Assembly: GCF_005222695.1 (NCBI RefSeq)
Contig: NZ_STGG01000048.1
Location: 62,001 to 126,000 of the forward strand
Length of the DNA stretch: 64,000 nt
Origin: Massilia sp. HP4
GTDB taxonomy: Bacteria; Pseudomonadota; Gammaproteobacteria; Burkholderiales; Burkholderiaceae_D
Direction: 5' to 3'
This document shows, in pieces, positions 10,573 to 19,601 of the stretch. Numbering within the stretch: position 1 is the stretch's first letter; every line of letters begins with the position of its first letter. Both the position numbers and the translations under genes were made by a program. The notes under the pieces are model-generated. The model saw only the letters and a program-made list of their open reading frames with translations. It searched no databases and was not told the DNA's origin.

Positions 10573-11067
10573 TTAGCCGCGCTGCGCCAGCGATGCCAGG
10601 CTGTCGCCGGTAACGCGGCAAATGCGCCAATCCGGCATCACATCGGCGCCCATGGCCTTATAGAACTGGATTGCCGGCTCGTTCCAGTCGAGCACAGACC
10701 ATTCGAAACGCCCGCAACCGCGTTCGACCGCCAGCTGCGCCAGGCGTTGCAGCATCTGCGTGCCATAGCCCTTGCCGCGGTGCGACTGCTTCACGTACAG
10801 GTCTTCGAGGTACAAACCCTTCTTGGTGAGGAAGGTCGAGAAATTGTGGAAGAACAGGGCGAAGGTGACGACTTCGCCGTTTTCCTCGCCGACGATCGCC
10901 TCGCAAGATGGCAGCGCGCCGAACAGGCCTTCGTGCAGCAGGGCTTCGGTGGCGACCACCATGTGTTCGAGTTTCTCGAACACGGCCAGCTCCACGATCA
11001 TGGCGTGGATGTGGGCGATGTCTTGCGGCTGGGCAGGGCGGATGGAGAAGGCGGTATTAACACTCAT
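10573..11067 (-). CDS. GNAT N-acetyltransferase, SSAT/thialysine type
   Basis: A 164-residue acetyltransferase. The acetyl-CoA binding motif A is RGKGYGTQM, preceded by YLEDLYV, and the C-terminal FEWSVLDWNEPAIQFY segment is the block seen in diamine/thialysine acetyltransferases (SSAT family). It probably acetylates an amine or amino acid, but the true substrate cannot be read from sequence. Its ATG overlaps the stop of the EamA transporter gene by four bases, so transporter and enzyme are likely one transcript. Confidence 0.85.
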   Translation of the reverse strand: MSVNTAFSIRPAQPQDIAHIHAMIVELAVFEKLEHMVVATEALLHEGLFGALPSCEAIVGEENGEVVTFALFFHNFSTFLTKKGLYLEDLYVKQSHRGKGYGTQMLQRLAQLAVERGCGRFEWSVLDWNEPAIQFYKAMGADVMPDWRICRVTGDSLASLAQRG

Positions 11068-12002
11068 GGCGATTCGATGGCATTGTTCAGGTTAGCGGAT
11101 TGCACGCTCTTGACGGCAGGCGCGCGCACGGCCCAGGCGACGCTGGCCAGGCACAGCACCATGCCCAGGAATTCGAGCAGGCCGGGACGGTAGTCTTCAA
11201 GCAGGACCGACAGCAGCACCGACAGCACCGGCGTGACCACGCCGATGTAGACGGCCTTGTTGGCGCCGATGCGGCCGATCAGGGTGAAGTAGGCGAAGAA
11301 GGCGATGACCGAGCCGAAGATCGACAGGTAGAACAGGCCGGCCCAATAGCTGGCGCTGTCCGGGAGAATGACTGCATCGCCATTGGCGAGCGACCACACT
11401 GCTACCATCGAGGCGCCCCACAGCATCGACCAGGCCATCGTCAGGGGCAGATTGGAACATTGTTCCTTGACCTTGTTGACCACGATGCTGCCGGCGGAAG
11501 CGGCCATCGTCGCTGCCAGCGCGAGTACCACGCCAGACAGGAAGTGGCCGTCACCGCCGCCTTGCAGTTCTTTCCAGGCATCGCCGATCGAGTGCCAGAA
11601 CAGCAGGGCCACGCCGACGGTGGCGACTGCCCCGCAGGCCCAGGTACGGCCACTGATCGCCGTGCCAAAGAAGATGCGGCTCCAGATCGGGGTCCAGAAC
11701 ACCATCAACGCGAACATCACCGCCACCAGGCCGGAGACGATGTGCTGCTCCGATTCATAGGTGCAGATATACGAGATGCCGAAGGTCAGCGCCCCTTGCA
11801 GCGCCATCCAGCGATGGGTGCGCCATGGCAGCACCAGGCTGTCGCGGCGCACGAGGCAGATGACGAACAGGGCCGCTGCAGCGAGGAAGAACCGGTAGGC
11901 CACCGAGACGGCGGGAGCGGCGTGTCCCAGCTGTAACGTGATGGCCCAGAAGGTCGAGCCCCAAATCAATGAGGCGATGATGAAGAGGACGGGAGAGGAC
12001 AT
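11064..12002 (-). CDS. EamA/DMT-family transporter
   Basis: A 312-residue inner-membrane protein with about ten hydrophobic segments in two EamA repeats. The N-terminal LIWGSTFWAI motif is typical of drug/metabolite exporters of the RhaT/YdcZ type. The ATG at 12002 was taken, since the 13 codons before it are polar and unlike the family. It is coupled (ATGA) to the downstream GNAT gene, suggesting export of an amine-like compound alongside its acetylation; this is inference. Confidence 0.85.
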   Translation of the reverse strand: MSSPVLFIIASLIWGSTFWAITLQLGHAAPAVSVAYRFFLAAAALFVICLVRRDSLVLPWRTHRWMALQGALTFGISYICTYESEQHIVSGLVAVMFALMVFWTPIWSRIFFGTAISGRTWACGAVATVGVALLFWHSIGDAWKELQGGGDGHFLSGVVLALAATMAASAGSIVVNKVKEQCSNLPLTMAWSMLWGASMVAVWSLANGDAVILPDSASYWAGLFYLSIFGSVIAFFAYFTLIGRIGANKAVYIGVVTPVLSVLLSVLLEDYRPGLLEFLGMVLCLASVAWAVRAPAVKSVQSANLNNAIESP

Positions 12003-12098
12003 CGCGGGAGTATAGTTCGCCCGCATCATTCTTGCCGGCATCTTTTAAGACGGCGGAAGGCGATGATGTATCAAAAGCGCAACACCACCATTACCTCG

Positions 12099-12545
12099 TC
12101 AATAGGCCAGCCGCATTCGACGATACAAGAAGCTCAGCACGAACAACGGCCCGATCAACAAGAACCTCAGATCATCGAAAAACGACGGCTTCTTGCCCTC
12201 GATATGGTGCCCGATGAACTGCCCGATCCAGGCCAGCACGAACACCCCGATCGAGGTCACCAGCACGGTGCCATCGGGCAGCATGTTCAGCAGCCCCAGC
12301 ATCACGGCCGCCATCGCCGCCATCCCCAGGGCGAAGGGCCTGGACAGCTTGACGTAATAGACCAGCGCCGCAGCCACGACCAGCAGGGCAACGACCGGAT
12401 GGACCGCCCACAGGATGCCCAGCAGGCTGAACACGATGGCCGGGATGCAGACGAAATGGATCAGTTCATTGACGGGATTGCGGTGGCTCTCGGCATAGCG
12501 GGCCAGCAAGACATCGATATCGCGCGGCGTAGAGGAAAATTCCAT
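12099..12545 (-). CDS. DUF962 / Mpo1-like membrane protein
   Basis: A 148-residue protein with four predicted membrane helices. It has the family's paired histidine motifs: Y-x3-H-x2-N-x3-N-x3-H near residues 17-30 and GHH-E-G-K-P near residues 113-118. The yeast relative Mpo1 is an Fe(II)-dependent dioxygenase in alpha-oxidation of 2-hydroxy fatty acids; whether the bacterial proteins do the same is not established. It stands alone between the transporter and the LysR gene. Confidence 0.8.
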   Translation of the reverse strand: MEFSSTPRDIDVLLARYAESHRNPVNELIHFVCIPAIVFSLLGILWAVHPVVALLVVAAALVYYVKLSRPFALGMAAMAAVMLGLLNMLPDGTVLVTSIGVFVLAWIGQFIGHHIEGKKPSFFDDLRFLLIGPLFVLSFLYRRMRLAY

Positions 12546-12587
12546 GGCGGGCGTCTCCGGTTGTTGTAGCGGTAATTTTACGCCCGC

Positions 12588-13565
12588 TCAGTCTCCCTGT
12601 CCCATCTGGCGCACCCCCGACGGCAGCGCCGGCGCCGGCGCCGCGGTATCGGCCGGTTGCAGGCGCAAATTGGGATGGTTGGCGAACAATTCCGAGATCC
12701 ATTCGACAAACACCCGCACCTTGGCCGACAGGTGGCGGTTGTGCGGATACACGACGTGCACCGGCAGCGGATCGCAGCGCCATTCGGAGAGCAGGCGCAC
12801 CATCTTGCCGGTGGCCAGGTACTCGTTGAGCAGGTAGTCGGTCATATTGATCACGCCCAGGCCCGACAATCCCGCCTGAACATAGGCGCTCGAATCGTTC
12901 AGGGCGATGACGCCGGGCAGGGTCATTTCGATCCGTTCGCCATCGCGGCTATAGTCCCAGTTGATGATCTTGCCATTCCTGGCCGAGAAATAATTGACGC
13001 AGCGGTGGCGCTCCAGGTCGCGCGGGTGCATCGGCATGCCATAGCGTTCCACATAGGCGGGTGCGGCGGCGGTCACGAAGTTGATCACGCCGACACGGCG
13101 CGCGATCAGGTTGGTGTCCAATAGTTCTCCACCGCGCACGGCGCAATCGACGCCTTCCTCGATCAGGTCGACCGGACGGTCGGTGGTGCCAAGCTCGAGC
13201 GTGATGTCCGGATAGCGCTCGAAGAAGTCGGGCAGGGCGGGAATCAGGATCTCGGACGTCAAACCGGTCGGTGTATCGACCCGCAGGCGCCCGCTGGGGC
13301 TGAAACGGTGGCGCGACAGCGATTCTTCGGCATCGCGCACATCCGACAGGATGCGCACGCAGCGCTCATAATAGGCGGCGCCATCGGACGTCACCGACAC
13401 ATGGCGCGTCGTGCGATGCAATAGCTTGGAGGCAAGCGAGGATTCCAGCGACTGGATCAGCGTCGATACCGTTGCCTTGGGCAATTGCAGGGTTTCGGCG
13501 GCACGCGTAAAGCTGCCGGCGTCGACCACCTGCACGAAAACTTCCATGGCCTGGAGCTTGTTCAT
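12588..13565 (-). CDS. LysR-family regulator, divergent to the efflux cluster
   Basis: A 325-residue LysR regulator. The N-terminal winged helix-turn-helix covers about residues 1-60 (MEVFVQVVDAGSFTRAAETL), followed by a substrate-binding domain of the CrgA-like group. The C-terminal 25 residues are Pro/Ala-rich. It is transcribed away from the hydrolase/RND pump genes with about 140 nt between them. That is the arrangement of ceoR next to llpE-ceoAB-opcM in Burkholderia cenocepacia, so it is the likely regulator of the pump. Confidence 0.85.
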   Translation of the reverse strand: MNKLQAMEVFVQVVDAGSFTRAAETLQLPKATVSTLIQSLESSLASKLLHRTTRHVSVTSDGAAYYERCVRILSDVRDAEESLSRHRFSPSGRLRVDTPTGLTSEILIPALPDFFERYPDITLELGTTDRPVDLIEEGVDCAVRGGELLDTNLIARRVGVINFVTAAAPAYVERYGMPMHPRDLERHRCVNYFSARNGKIINWDYSRDGERIEMTLPGVIALNDSSAYVQAGLSGLGVINMTDYLLNEYLATGKMVRLLSEWRCDPLPVHVVYPHNRHLSAKVRVFVEWISELFANHPNLRLQPADTAAPAPALPSGVRQMGQGD

Positions 13566-13707
13566 CTCTCGTCAGAATAAAAAATAAGAGGATTGTTCAG
13601 CAATCCGAACAATCAATTCGGTATTGCCATCTTTATCTGATTGTAGATGAAGACTATTATGTGTGCATCGCAACAAAGTATTTATCAAGAGAAGACGGAG
13701 CAGGACC

Positions 13708-13935
13708 ATGAGCCATCGGAACATTCAGAACGGAATTTTTACCACGGTAGCAGTCGCCCTGAGCGGTGTCGCACTGGCGGGCCTGCTCTGCACCGATGCC
13801 TATTCGCGCGCCGCCGGCGCCGAAGCACGTGGCTTCCACGCCCTGTCCCTTGAGATGCAGATGAGCTGCGCCGGCGACTGCGCCGAAGTCGACGAGCGCA
13901 TCGTCCAGCTCCAGAAACAAGAGGCGGCCCGATGA
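13708..13935 (+). CDS. small single-pass membrane or exported protein
   Basis: A 75-residue protein of no recognised family. It has a hydrophobic segment at about residues 9-27 that could be a signal anchor, then a short polar tail with two cysteines (SCAGDCAE). The ATG at 13708 follows an A/G-rich stretch (GACGGAGCAGG); the frame opens 15 codons earlier. Its last four bases overlap the start of the next gene (ATGA), so it is the first gene of the efflux-linked transcript. Confidence 0.6.
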   Translation: MSHRNIQNGIFTTVAVALSGVALAGLLCTDAYSRAAGAEARGFHALSLEMQMSCAGDCAEVDERIVQLQKQEAAR

Positions 13936-14777
13936 GCGCCGTGCTCGAAGCCGTCGACCGCACCCTGAACGTGCGCGAACTCGAGGTCGGCGGCGCCACC
14001 GGCCCGCTGGCCGCACGGCTGTATGCCGCCGGCCCGGCCGCCAAGCGCGACATGCTGGTGGTGTATTTCCATGGCGGCGGTTTCGATAGCGGCGACCTGG
14101 ACGAGTGCGACGACTTCCTGCGCAGCCTGGCCGAATGCGACCACCTGCCGCTGGTGCTGGCCACCACCTATACGCTGGCGACCGTGAGCCCGTTCCCGGC
14201 CGCGGTCGAGGATGCCCACGCGGTGCTGCAGTGGGCCAAGAAGAACAAGACCAAGCTGGGCTGGAATGGCAAGCAGTTGGTAACAGCCGGCATCGAAGCC
14301 GGCGCCAACCTGGCGGCGGTGTGCGCGCTGATGTCGCGCGACCGCGGCGGCCCGGCCCTGGCCGGCCAGATCCTGGTGATGCCGATGCTCGACCCGGCGC
14401 TGTCCACCGGTTCGATGCGCCAAATGACTTATTGCGCCGATCGCGAGAAGGCGGCCACCGTATGCGCGGCCGCCTACCGCGGCTACCTGCCGCACGCGGC
14501 CGACCGCTCGCATCCGTATGCGGCGCCGCTGCACTCGAGCCGCCTCAAGAACCTCGCGCCGGCGCTGATCCTGTCGGCCGAAGACGATCCATTACGCGAC
14601 GAGGCTGAACAATACGGCGCCAAACTGATCAACGCCGGCATTTGCACCACCGTGCGCCGCATGGCCGCACCCGACCTGCAGGATCCGAACGGGCGCAACG
14701 AGTGCGCCTGCAAGGTGCAGGCAATGCTTGAAATTTCCAGCTTCCTCGCGCGGCTGGAAGGGCGCGGGGGCGCCTGA
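13932..14777 (+). CDS. alpha/beta-hydrolase-fold protein lacking the catalytic Ser and His (LlpE-like)
   Basis: A 281-residue protein with the layout of the hormone-sensitive-lipase family. The oxyanion motif HGGG is at residues 47-50 and the acid-turn motif EDDPLRDE with Asp219 is intact. The nucleophile elbow, normally G-D-S-A-G, reads G120-I-E-A-G124, so the serine is glutamate. No histidine at all follows residue 219, so the catalytic base is missing. It is probably a non-enzymatic member. In the Burkholderia ceo locus a lipase-like gene (llpE) precedes the RND genes; this gene stands in the same place. It is coupled to the 75-residue gene upstream. Confidence 0.75.
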   Translation: MSAVLEAVDRTLNVRELEVGGATGPLAARLYAAGPAAKRDMLVVYFHGGGFDSGDLDECDDFLRSLAECDHLPLVLATTYTLATVSPFPAAVEDAHAVLQWAKKNKTKLGWNGKQLVTAGIEAGANLAAVCALMSRDRGGPALAGQILVMPMLDPALSTGSMRQMTYCADREKAATVCAAAYRGYLPHAADRSHPYAAPLHSSRLKNLAPALILSAEDDPLRDEAEQYGAKLINAGICTTVRRMAAPDLQDPNGRNECACKVQAMLEISSFLARLEGRGGA

Positions 14778-15178
14778 CCGCTCAGCACCAGTCACCTGAA
14801 GCCTGGCCGAGCCAGCCGGGCAAATCATCGCATCGCAAGACACCGTGCCAAAGGCACTGGTGGGGGAACCGTTGTAACTGCGTATTACGCATCTAAAGCG
14901 GGTAAGCAAGAGTAAATCTGAAAAGGAGGGTCGCCATGAATCACAACGAGCAGGCACGGGGCCGGCGGTTGCAAGCAGCGCGCGACTGTCCACGGGCCTG
15001 AGCCCGGCGCCGCCGGCATGAACTGACCGGCCGCGCTTCATCCATTTCCTGAAATTTTTTCCGCGCCAAGGCGTGGAAGGGGCTTCTTTTCGCCAGCGTT
15101 TCGCTCGACACGACAAGTCGGCGACGCCGGACGGGGTTTTATTGTCTTTTCAATCGTCGTGAATAAGAAAGGTTAATC
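14778..15178. other. long leader region before the RND pump
   Basis: About 400 nt without a large gene. It holds a 21-codon ORF with a perfect ribosome-binding site (14936-15001), a GC hairpin (GCCGG 15012-15016 with CCGGC 15027-15031) and then ATTTC-CT-GAAAT with six T residues (15044-15060), a weak terminator-like element. The rest shows nothing clear. The arrangement could be an attenuator. Confidence 0.45.
14936..15001 (+). CDS. candidate leader peptide
   Basis: ATG at 14936 preceded at ideal distance by AAGGAGG, the best ribosome-binding site in this part of the window, yet the ORF ends after 21 codons. The peptide is basic, with five arginines in 21 residues. It ends about 180 nt before the pump adaptor gene, with hairpins in between. 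A leader peptide controlling the pump operon is possible. It could also be a remnant of a lost gene. Confidence 0.4.
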   Translation: MNHNEQARGRRLQAARDCPRA

Positions 15179-16414
15179 ATGAATAACCATCCAGAACTGG
15201 GCAAAACAAAAGGTCTGTTGCAGGGCAAGCTGCGCGTGATCGTCGCCGCGCTGGCGCTCGCCGGCGTGGTCGGCGCCGGTGTGACCGGCTGCGCCGACGC
15301 CAACAGCAACGATGCACCGGCAGCGCCCGCCGCGCCGCCGGTCTCGGCCGCCGTGGTGCTGCAAAAACCCGTCCTCGAGACCCAGGAATTCTCGGGTCGC
15401 CTGGAAGCGATCGATGTGGTCGAGATCCGTTCGCGGGTGTCGGGCTACATCACCGCCGTCAATTTCAAGCCGGGCGCCGAAGTCAAACGGGGCGAAGTTC
15501 TCTTTGTGATCGACCCGCGTCCCTACCAGGCCGAATCCGATCGTACCCAGGCCGCCGCCGCCGCCGCCCGTGCCCGCGCCGACCTGGCGCGCCTGGAACT
15601 GCAGCGCGCCGAGCGCCTGCTGGCCGATAAAGCCATCGCCCAGCGCGAGTTCGACGAACGCGACGCCAGCCAGAAGGAACTCGACGCCAGTGCCCGCGCC
15701 GCCACCGCCGAGCACGAGGCCGCGCGCCTGAACCTGGCCTATACCCGCGTCACCGCCCCGATCGACGGCCGCGTGTCGAAAGCCGAGATCACCCTCGGCA
15801 ACCTGGTCGACGCCAGCGCCGTGCTGACCTCGGTCGTGTCGCTGGACCGCATCTACGCCAGCTTCGACGGCGACGAAAGCACCTATCTGCGCGTGAGCCG
15901 CCGCACCCACGCCGGCCAGCCGGTCGACGTGAAGGTCGGCCTGGCCGGCGAGGAAGGCTTCCCGCACAGCGGCAAGCTGGAATTCGTCGACAACCAGCTC
16001 GACAGCCGCAGCGGCAGCGTGCGCATGCGCGCCACCCTGGCCAACGCCGACCGCCAGCTGGCGCCGGGCCTGTTCGCCCGCGTCCAGATCGCCGGCGGCG
16101 CGCCGAGCCAGCAGATCCTGATCCAGGACCGCGCCATCAACACCGACCAGGACCGCAAATTCGTCTATGTGGTCGATAAAGAAGGCAAGGCCGAGTACCG
16201 TGCCGTCAAGCTTGGACCGCTGGACGACGGCCTGCGCGTGGTGCGCGACGGCCTGAAACCAGGCGAGAAGATCGTCGTCAACGGCCTGCAGCGCGTGCGT
16301 CCCGGTGCGCCGATCGCCGCGCAGATCGTGCCGATGGTGGCGCCTGCAGCGCCCGCAGCACCTGCCCCAGCGGCCAAGGATGCCACCGTGGCGCTGGCCG
16401 ACGTCAAGGAGTAA
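15179..16414 (+). CDS. RND efflux periplasmic adaptor (MexE/AcrA/CeoA-like)
   Basis: A 411-residue membrane-fusion protein that bridges the inner-membrane pump and the outer-membrane channel. The N-terminal hydrophobic stretch (about 20-38) ends in a VTGC lipobox-like site. The barrel-sandwich/lipoyl halves (EIRSRVSGYITAV and LAYTRVTAPIDGRVSKAEI) flank an alanine-rich alpha-helical hairpin at about 120-180. The C-terminal 25 residues are Ala/Pro-rich. The permease gene follows after 6 nt. The closest named relatives by order and sequence features are MexE and CeoA. Confidence 0.92.
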   Translation: MNNHPELGKTKGLLQGKLRVIVAALALAGVVGAGVTGCADANSNDAPAAPAAPPVSAAVVLQKPVLETQEFSGRLEAIDVVEIRSRVSGYITAVNFKPGAEVKRGEVLFVIDPRPYQAESDRTQAAAAAARARADLARLELQRAERLLADKAIAQREFDERDASQKELDASARAATAEHEAARLNLAYTRVTAPIDGRVSKAEITLGNLVDASAVLTSVVSLDRIYASFDGDESTYLRVSRRTHAGQPVDVKVGLAGEEGFPHSGKLEFVDNQLDSRSGSVRMRATLANADRQLAPGLFARVQIAGGAPSQQILIQDRAINTDQDRKFVYVVDKEGKAEYRAVKLGPLDDGLRVVRDGLKPGEKIVVNGLQRVRPGAPIAAQIVPMVAPAAPAAPAPAAKDATVALADVKE

Positions 16415-16420
16415 TCGAAC

Positions 16421-19400
16421 ATGAACTTTTCCAGATTCTTTGTCGACAAGCCGATCTTCGCGGCGGTGCTGTCGGTGATCATCTTCGTCGGCGGCCTGAT
16501 TTCGATCTTCCAGCTGCCGATCTCCGAGTACCCTGAGGTGGTGCCGCCATCGGTGGTGGTGCGCGCCCAGTATCCGGGCGCGAACCCGAAAGTGATCGCC
16601 GAAACCGTGGCCACGCCACTGGAAGAACAGATCAACGGTGTCGAGGACATGCTGTACATGTCCTCGCAAAACACCTCGGACGGCGCGCTGATGCTGACCG
16701 TGACCTTCAAGATCGGCACCAATGTCGAGCAGGCCGAGACCGCGGTGCAGAACCGGGTCCAGCGCGCCTTGCCGCGGCTGCCGGAAGAGGTGCGCCAGAT
16801 CGGCGTGACCACGGTGAAATCGTCGCCCAATATCACGATGGTGGTGCACCTGAATTCGCCCAATGGCCAATACGATGACCTGTACCTGCGCAACTACGCG
16901 GTGCTGAACGTCAAGGACCAGCTGGCCCGCATCAACGGCATGGGCGAGGTGCAGCTGTTCGGTTCCGGCGAATACGCGATGCGGGTCTGGCTCGATCCGC
17001 AGAAGGTGGCTGCGCGTAACCTGACCGCGGGCGACGTGGTCGAGGCGATCCGCGAACAGAACGTGCAGGTCGCGGCCGGCGTGATCGGCCAGGGTCCGGC
17101 CAAGAACGCCGACTTCCAGCTGACCGTCAACACCGTGGGCCGCCTGCAGAGCGTCGAACAGTTCGGCGACATCGTCCTCAAGACCAACGCCGACGGCGGC
17201 ACGACCCTGCTCAAGGACGTGGCGCGCCTGGAACTCGGTTCCAGCTCGTATGCGCTGCGCTCGCTGCTGAACAACAAGTCGGCGGTGGCGATTCCGATCT
17301 TTGCCGCCCCTGGCGCCAATGACTTGCAGTTGTCGGCCGACGTGCGCGCCACGATGGATACGCTGGCGCAGGACTTCCCGCAGGGCGTCGAGTATTCGAT
17401 CGTGTATGACCCGACCCAGTTCGTGCGCGAATCGATCGACTCGGTGGTCAAGACCCTGCTCGAAGCCGTGGTGCTGGTGGCGCTGGTCGTCATCATCTTC
17501 CTGCAAACCTGGCGCGCCTCGATCATCCCGCTGCTGGCGGTGCCGGTCTCGGTGGTCGGTACCTTCGCCGTGATGCTGGCTTTCGGCTTCTCGATCAACA
17601 CCTTGTCGCTGTTCGGCCTGGTGCTGGCGATCGGCATCGTGGTCGACGATGCGATCGTGGTGGTGGAAAACGTCGAACGGAATATCGCGAATGGCCTCAC
17701 GCCGCATGATGCGACCATCCAGGCCATGAAAGAAGTGTCTGGCCCGATCATCGCGATCGCGCTGGTGCTGTGCGCCGTGTTCGTGCCGATCGCCTTTGTG
17801 GCGGGTCTCACCGGCCAGTTCTATCGCCAGTTCGCCCTGACCATCGCGATTTCGACCGTGATCTCGGCCTTCGTGTCGCTGACCCTGGCGCCGGCCCTGT
17901 CGGCCTCTATCCTGCAGCCGCATCACGCGCCGAAGGATCGCCTGACGCGCATGATCGATGCCGTGTTCGGCCGTTTCTTTGCCGTGTTCAACCGCTTCTT
18001 CGCCCGTTCGTCCGAGAAGTACGAGCATGGTGTGAAAGGTGTCCTGCGCCGCAAGACCGCCGCCATCGGCGTCTACCTGGCGCTGGCCGTGGCTGCGGTG
18101 TTCATGTTCAAGGCAGTGCCGCCGGGCTTCGTGCCGCAGCAGGATAAGGCCTACCTGATCGGCTTCGCCCAGCTGCCGGACGCCGCGTCGCTCGACCGCA
18201 CCGAAGCCGTGATCCGCCAGATGTCGTCCATTGCCAAGGAAATCCCGGGCGTGGAATCGTCGATCGCCTTCCCCGGCCTGTCGATCAATGGCTTCACCAA
18301 TGCGCCGAACGCCGGCATCGTGTTCACCAGCCTGAAGCCGTTCAAGGATCGCAAGGGCAAGGACATGAGCGCCGACGCCATCGCGGCCGAGATCAACAAG
18401 CGCATGGGCGCCGTCGAAGACGCCTTCGTGCTGGTGCTGTCGCCGCCGCCGGTGAACGGCCTGGGCACGACCGGCGGCTTCAAGATGATGATCGAAGACC
18501 GCGGCAACGTCGGCTACGACGAGTTGAACAAGGCAGTGCAGGCGCTGCAGGGCCGCGCCTGGCAGACCCCGGAGCTGGCTGGCGTGTTCTCGGGCTTCCA
18601 GATCAACGTGCCGCAGCTGTTCGCCGACATCGACCGCGTGAAAGCCAAGCAGCTGGGCGTGCCGCTGTCCGCGATCAACCAGACCCTGCAAGTCAACCTG
18701 GGTTCGGTGTACGTGAACGACTTCAACCAGTTCGGCCGTACCTACCAGGTGCGCGTGCAGGCCGACGCCGAGTTCCGTTCGCACCGCGAGCAGATCGATC
18801 ACCTGAAGGTGCGCAGCAATAGCGGCGAGATGATTCCGCTGTCGTCGGTGATGCGCGTGAAGGACACCTATGGTCCGGACCGCGTGACGCGCTACAACGG
18901 TTACGTTGCAGCCGAGATGAACGGCGGCGCCGCCCCTGGCGTGTCGTCGGGCCAGGCCCAGGCCATCATGGAACAGATCGCGAAAGAGACGCTGCCGAAG
19001 GGCGTGGCGTACGAATGGACCGAGCTGACCTACCAGGACATCCTGTCGGGTAACACCATGATCTATGTGTTCCCGCTGTGCGTGCTGCTGGTGTTCCTGG
19101 TGCTGGCCGCCCAGTACGAAAGCTGGACCCTGCCGCTGTCGGTGATCCTGATCGTGCCGATGTCGATCCTGTGCGCACTGGCCGGCGTCAAGCTGTCGGG
19201 TGGCGATAACAACGTCTTCACCCAGATCGCGCTGTTCGTGCTGGTGGGGTTGGCCTCGAAGAACGCGATCCTGATCGTGGAATTCGCCCGCGAACTCGAA
19301 GACCATGGTCGCAGCGTAATCGACGCCGCGCTGGAAGCCTCCCGCCTGCGTCTGCGTCCGATCCTGATGACGTCGATCGCCTTCATCGCCGGCGTGGTGC

Positions 19401-19600
19401 CGCTGGTGTTCTCGAGCGGCGCCGGCGCCGAGATGCGCCACGCGATCGGTATCGCCGTGTTCTGGGGCATGCTGGGCGTGACCTTCTTCGGCCTGTTCCT
19501 GACGCCGCTGTTCTACGTGCTGCTGCGCATGCTGGCCAAGCGTTTTGAAAAACCTGCGAAGGCGCCCGCCGTGGCGCACAGCACGGAAGGAGTACATTGA
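16421..19600 (+). CDS. RND efflux permease (MexF/AcrB/CeoB-like)
   Basis: A 1059-residue inner-membrane proton antiporter with the usual twelve membrane helices and two large periplasmic loops. The proton-relay residues of helix 4 (VVDDAIVVVEN, paired Asp) and the helix 10 lysine (ASKNAILIVEFA) are intact. The length is normal for the HAE1 family. The start ATG follows AAGGAG in the end of the adaptor gene. It would export hydrophobic compounds; the Burkholderia CeoB relative handles chloramphenicol, trimethoprim and fluoroquinolones and is salicylate-inducible, but drug range here is not known. Confidence 0.95.
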   Translation: MNFSRFFVDKPIFAAVLSVIIFVGGLISIFQLPISEYPEVVPPSVVVRAQYPGANPKVIAETVATPLEEQINGVEDMLYMSSQNTSDGALMLTVTFKIGTNVEQAETAVQNRVQRALPRLPEEVRQIGVTTVKSSPNITMVVHLNSPNGQYDDLYLRNYAVLNVKDQLARINGMGEVQLFGSGEYAMRVWLDPQKVAARNLTAGDVVEAIREQNVQVAAGVIGQGPAKNADFQLTVNTVGRLQSVEQFGDIVLKTNADGGTTLLKDVARLELGSSSYALRSLLNNKSAVAIPIFAAPGANDLQLSADVRATMDTLAQDFPQGVEYSIVYDPTQFVRESIDSVVKTLLEAVVLVALVVIIFLQTWRASIIPLLAVPVSVVGTFAVMLAFGFSINTLSLFGLVLAIGIVVDDAIVVVENVERNIANGLTPHDATIQAMKEVSGPIIAIALVLCAVFVPIAFVAGLTGQFYRQFALTIAISTVISAFVSLTLAPALSASILQPHHAPKDRLTRMIDAVFGRFFAVFNRFFARSSEKYEHGVKGVLRRKTAAIGVYLALAVAAVFMFKAVPPGFVPQQDKAYLIGFAQLPDAASLDRTEAVIRQMSSIAKEIPGVESSIAFPGLSINGFTNAPNAGIVFTSLKPFKDRKGKDMSADAIAAEINKRMGAVEDAFVLVLSPPPVNGLGTTGGFKMMIEDRGNVGYDELNKAVQALQGRAWQTPELAGVFSGFQINVPQLFADIDRVKAKQLGVPLSAINQTLQVNLGSVYVNDFNQFGRTYQVRVQADAEFRSHREQIDHLKVRSNSGEMIPLSSVMRVKDTYGPDRVTRYNGYVAAEMNGGAAPGVSSGQAQAIMEQIAKETLPKGVAYEWTELTYQDILSGNTMIYVFPLCVLLVFLVLAAQYESWTLPLSVILIVPMSILCALAGVKLSGGDNNVFTQIALFVLVGLASKNAILIVEFARELEDHGRSVIDAALEASRLRLRPILMTSIAFIAGVVPLVFSSGAGAEMRHAIGIAVFWGMLGVTFFGLFLTPLFYVLLRMLAKRFEKPAKAPAVAHSTEGVH

Positions 19601-19601
19601 G

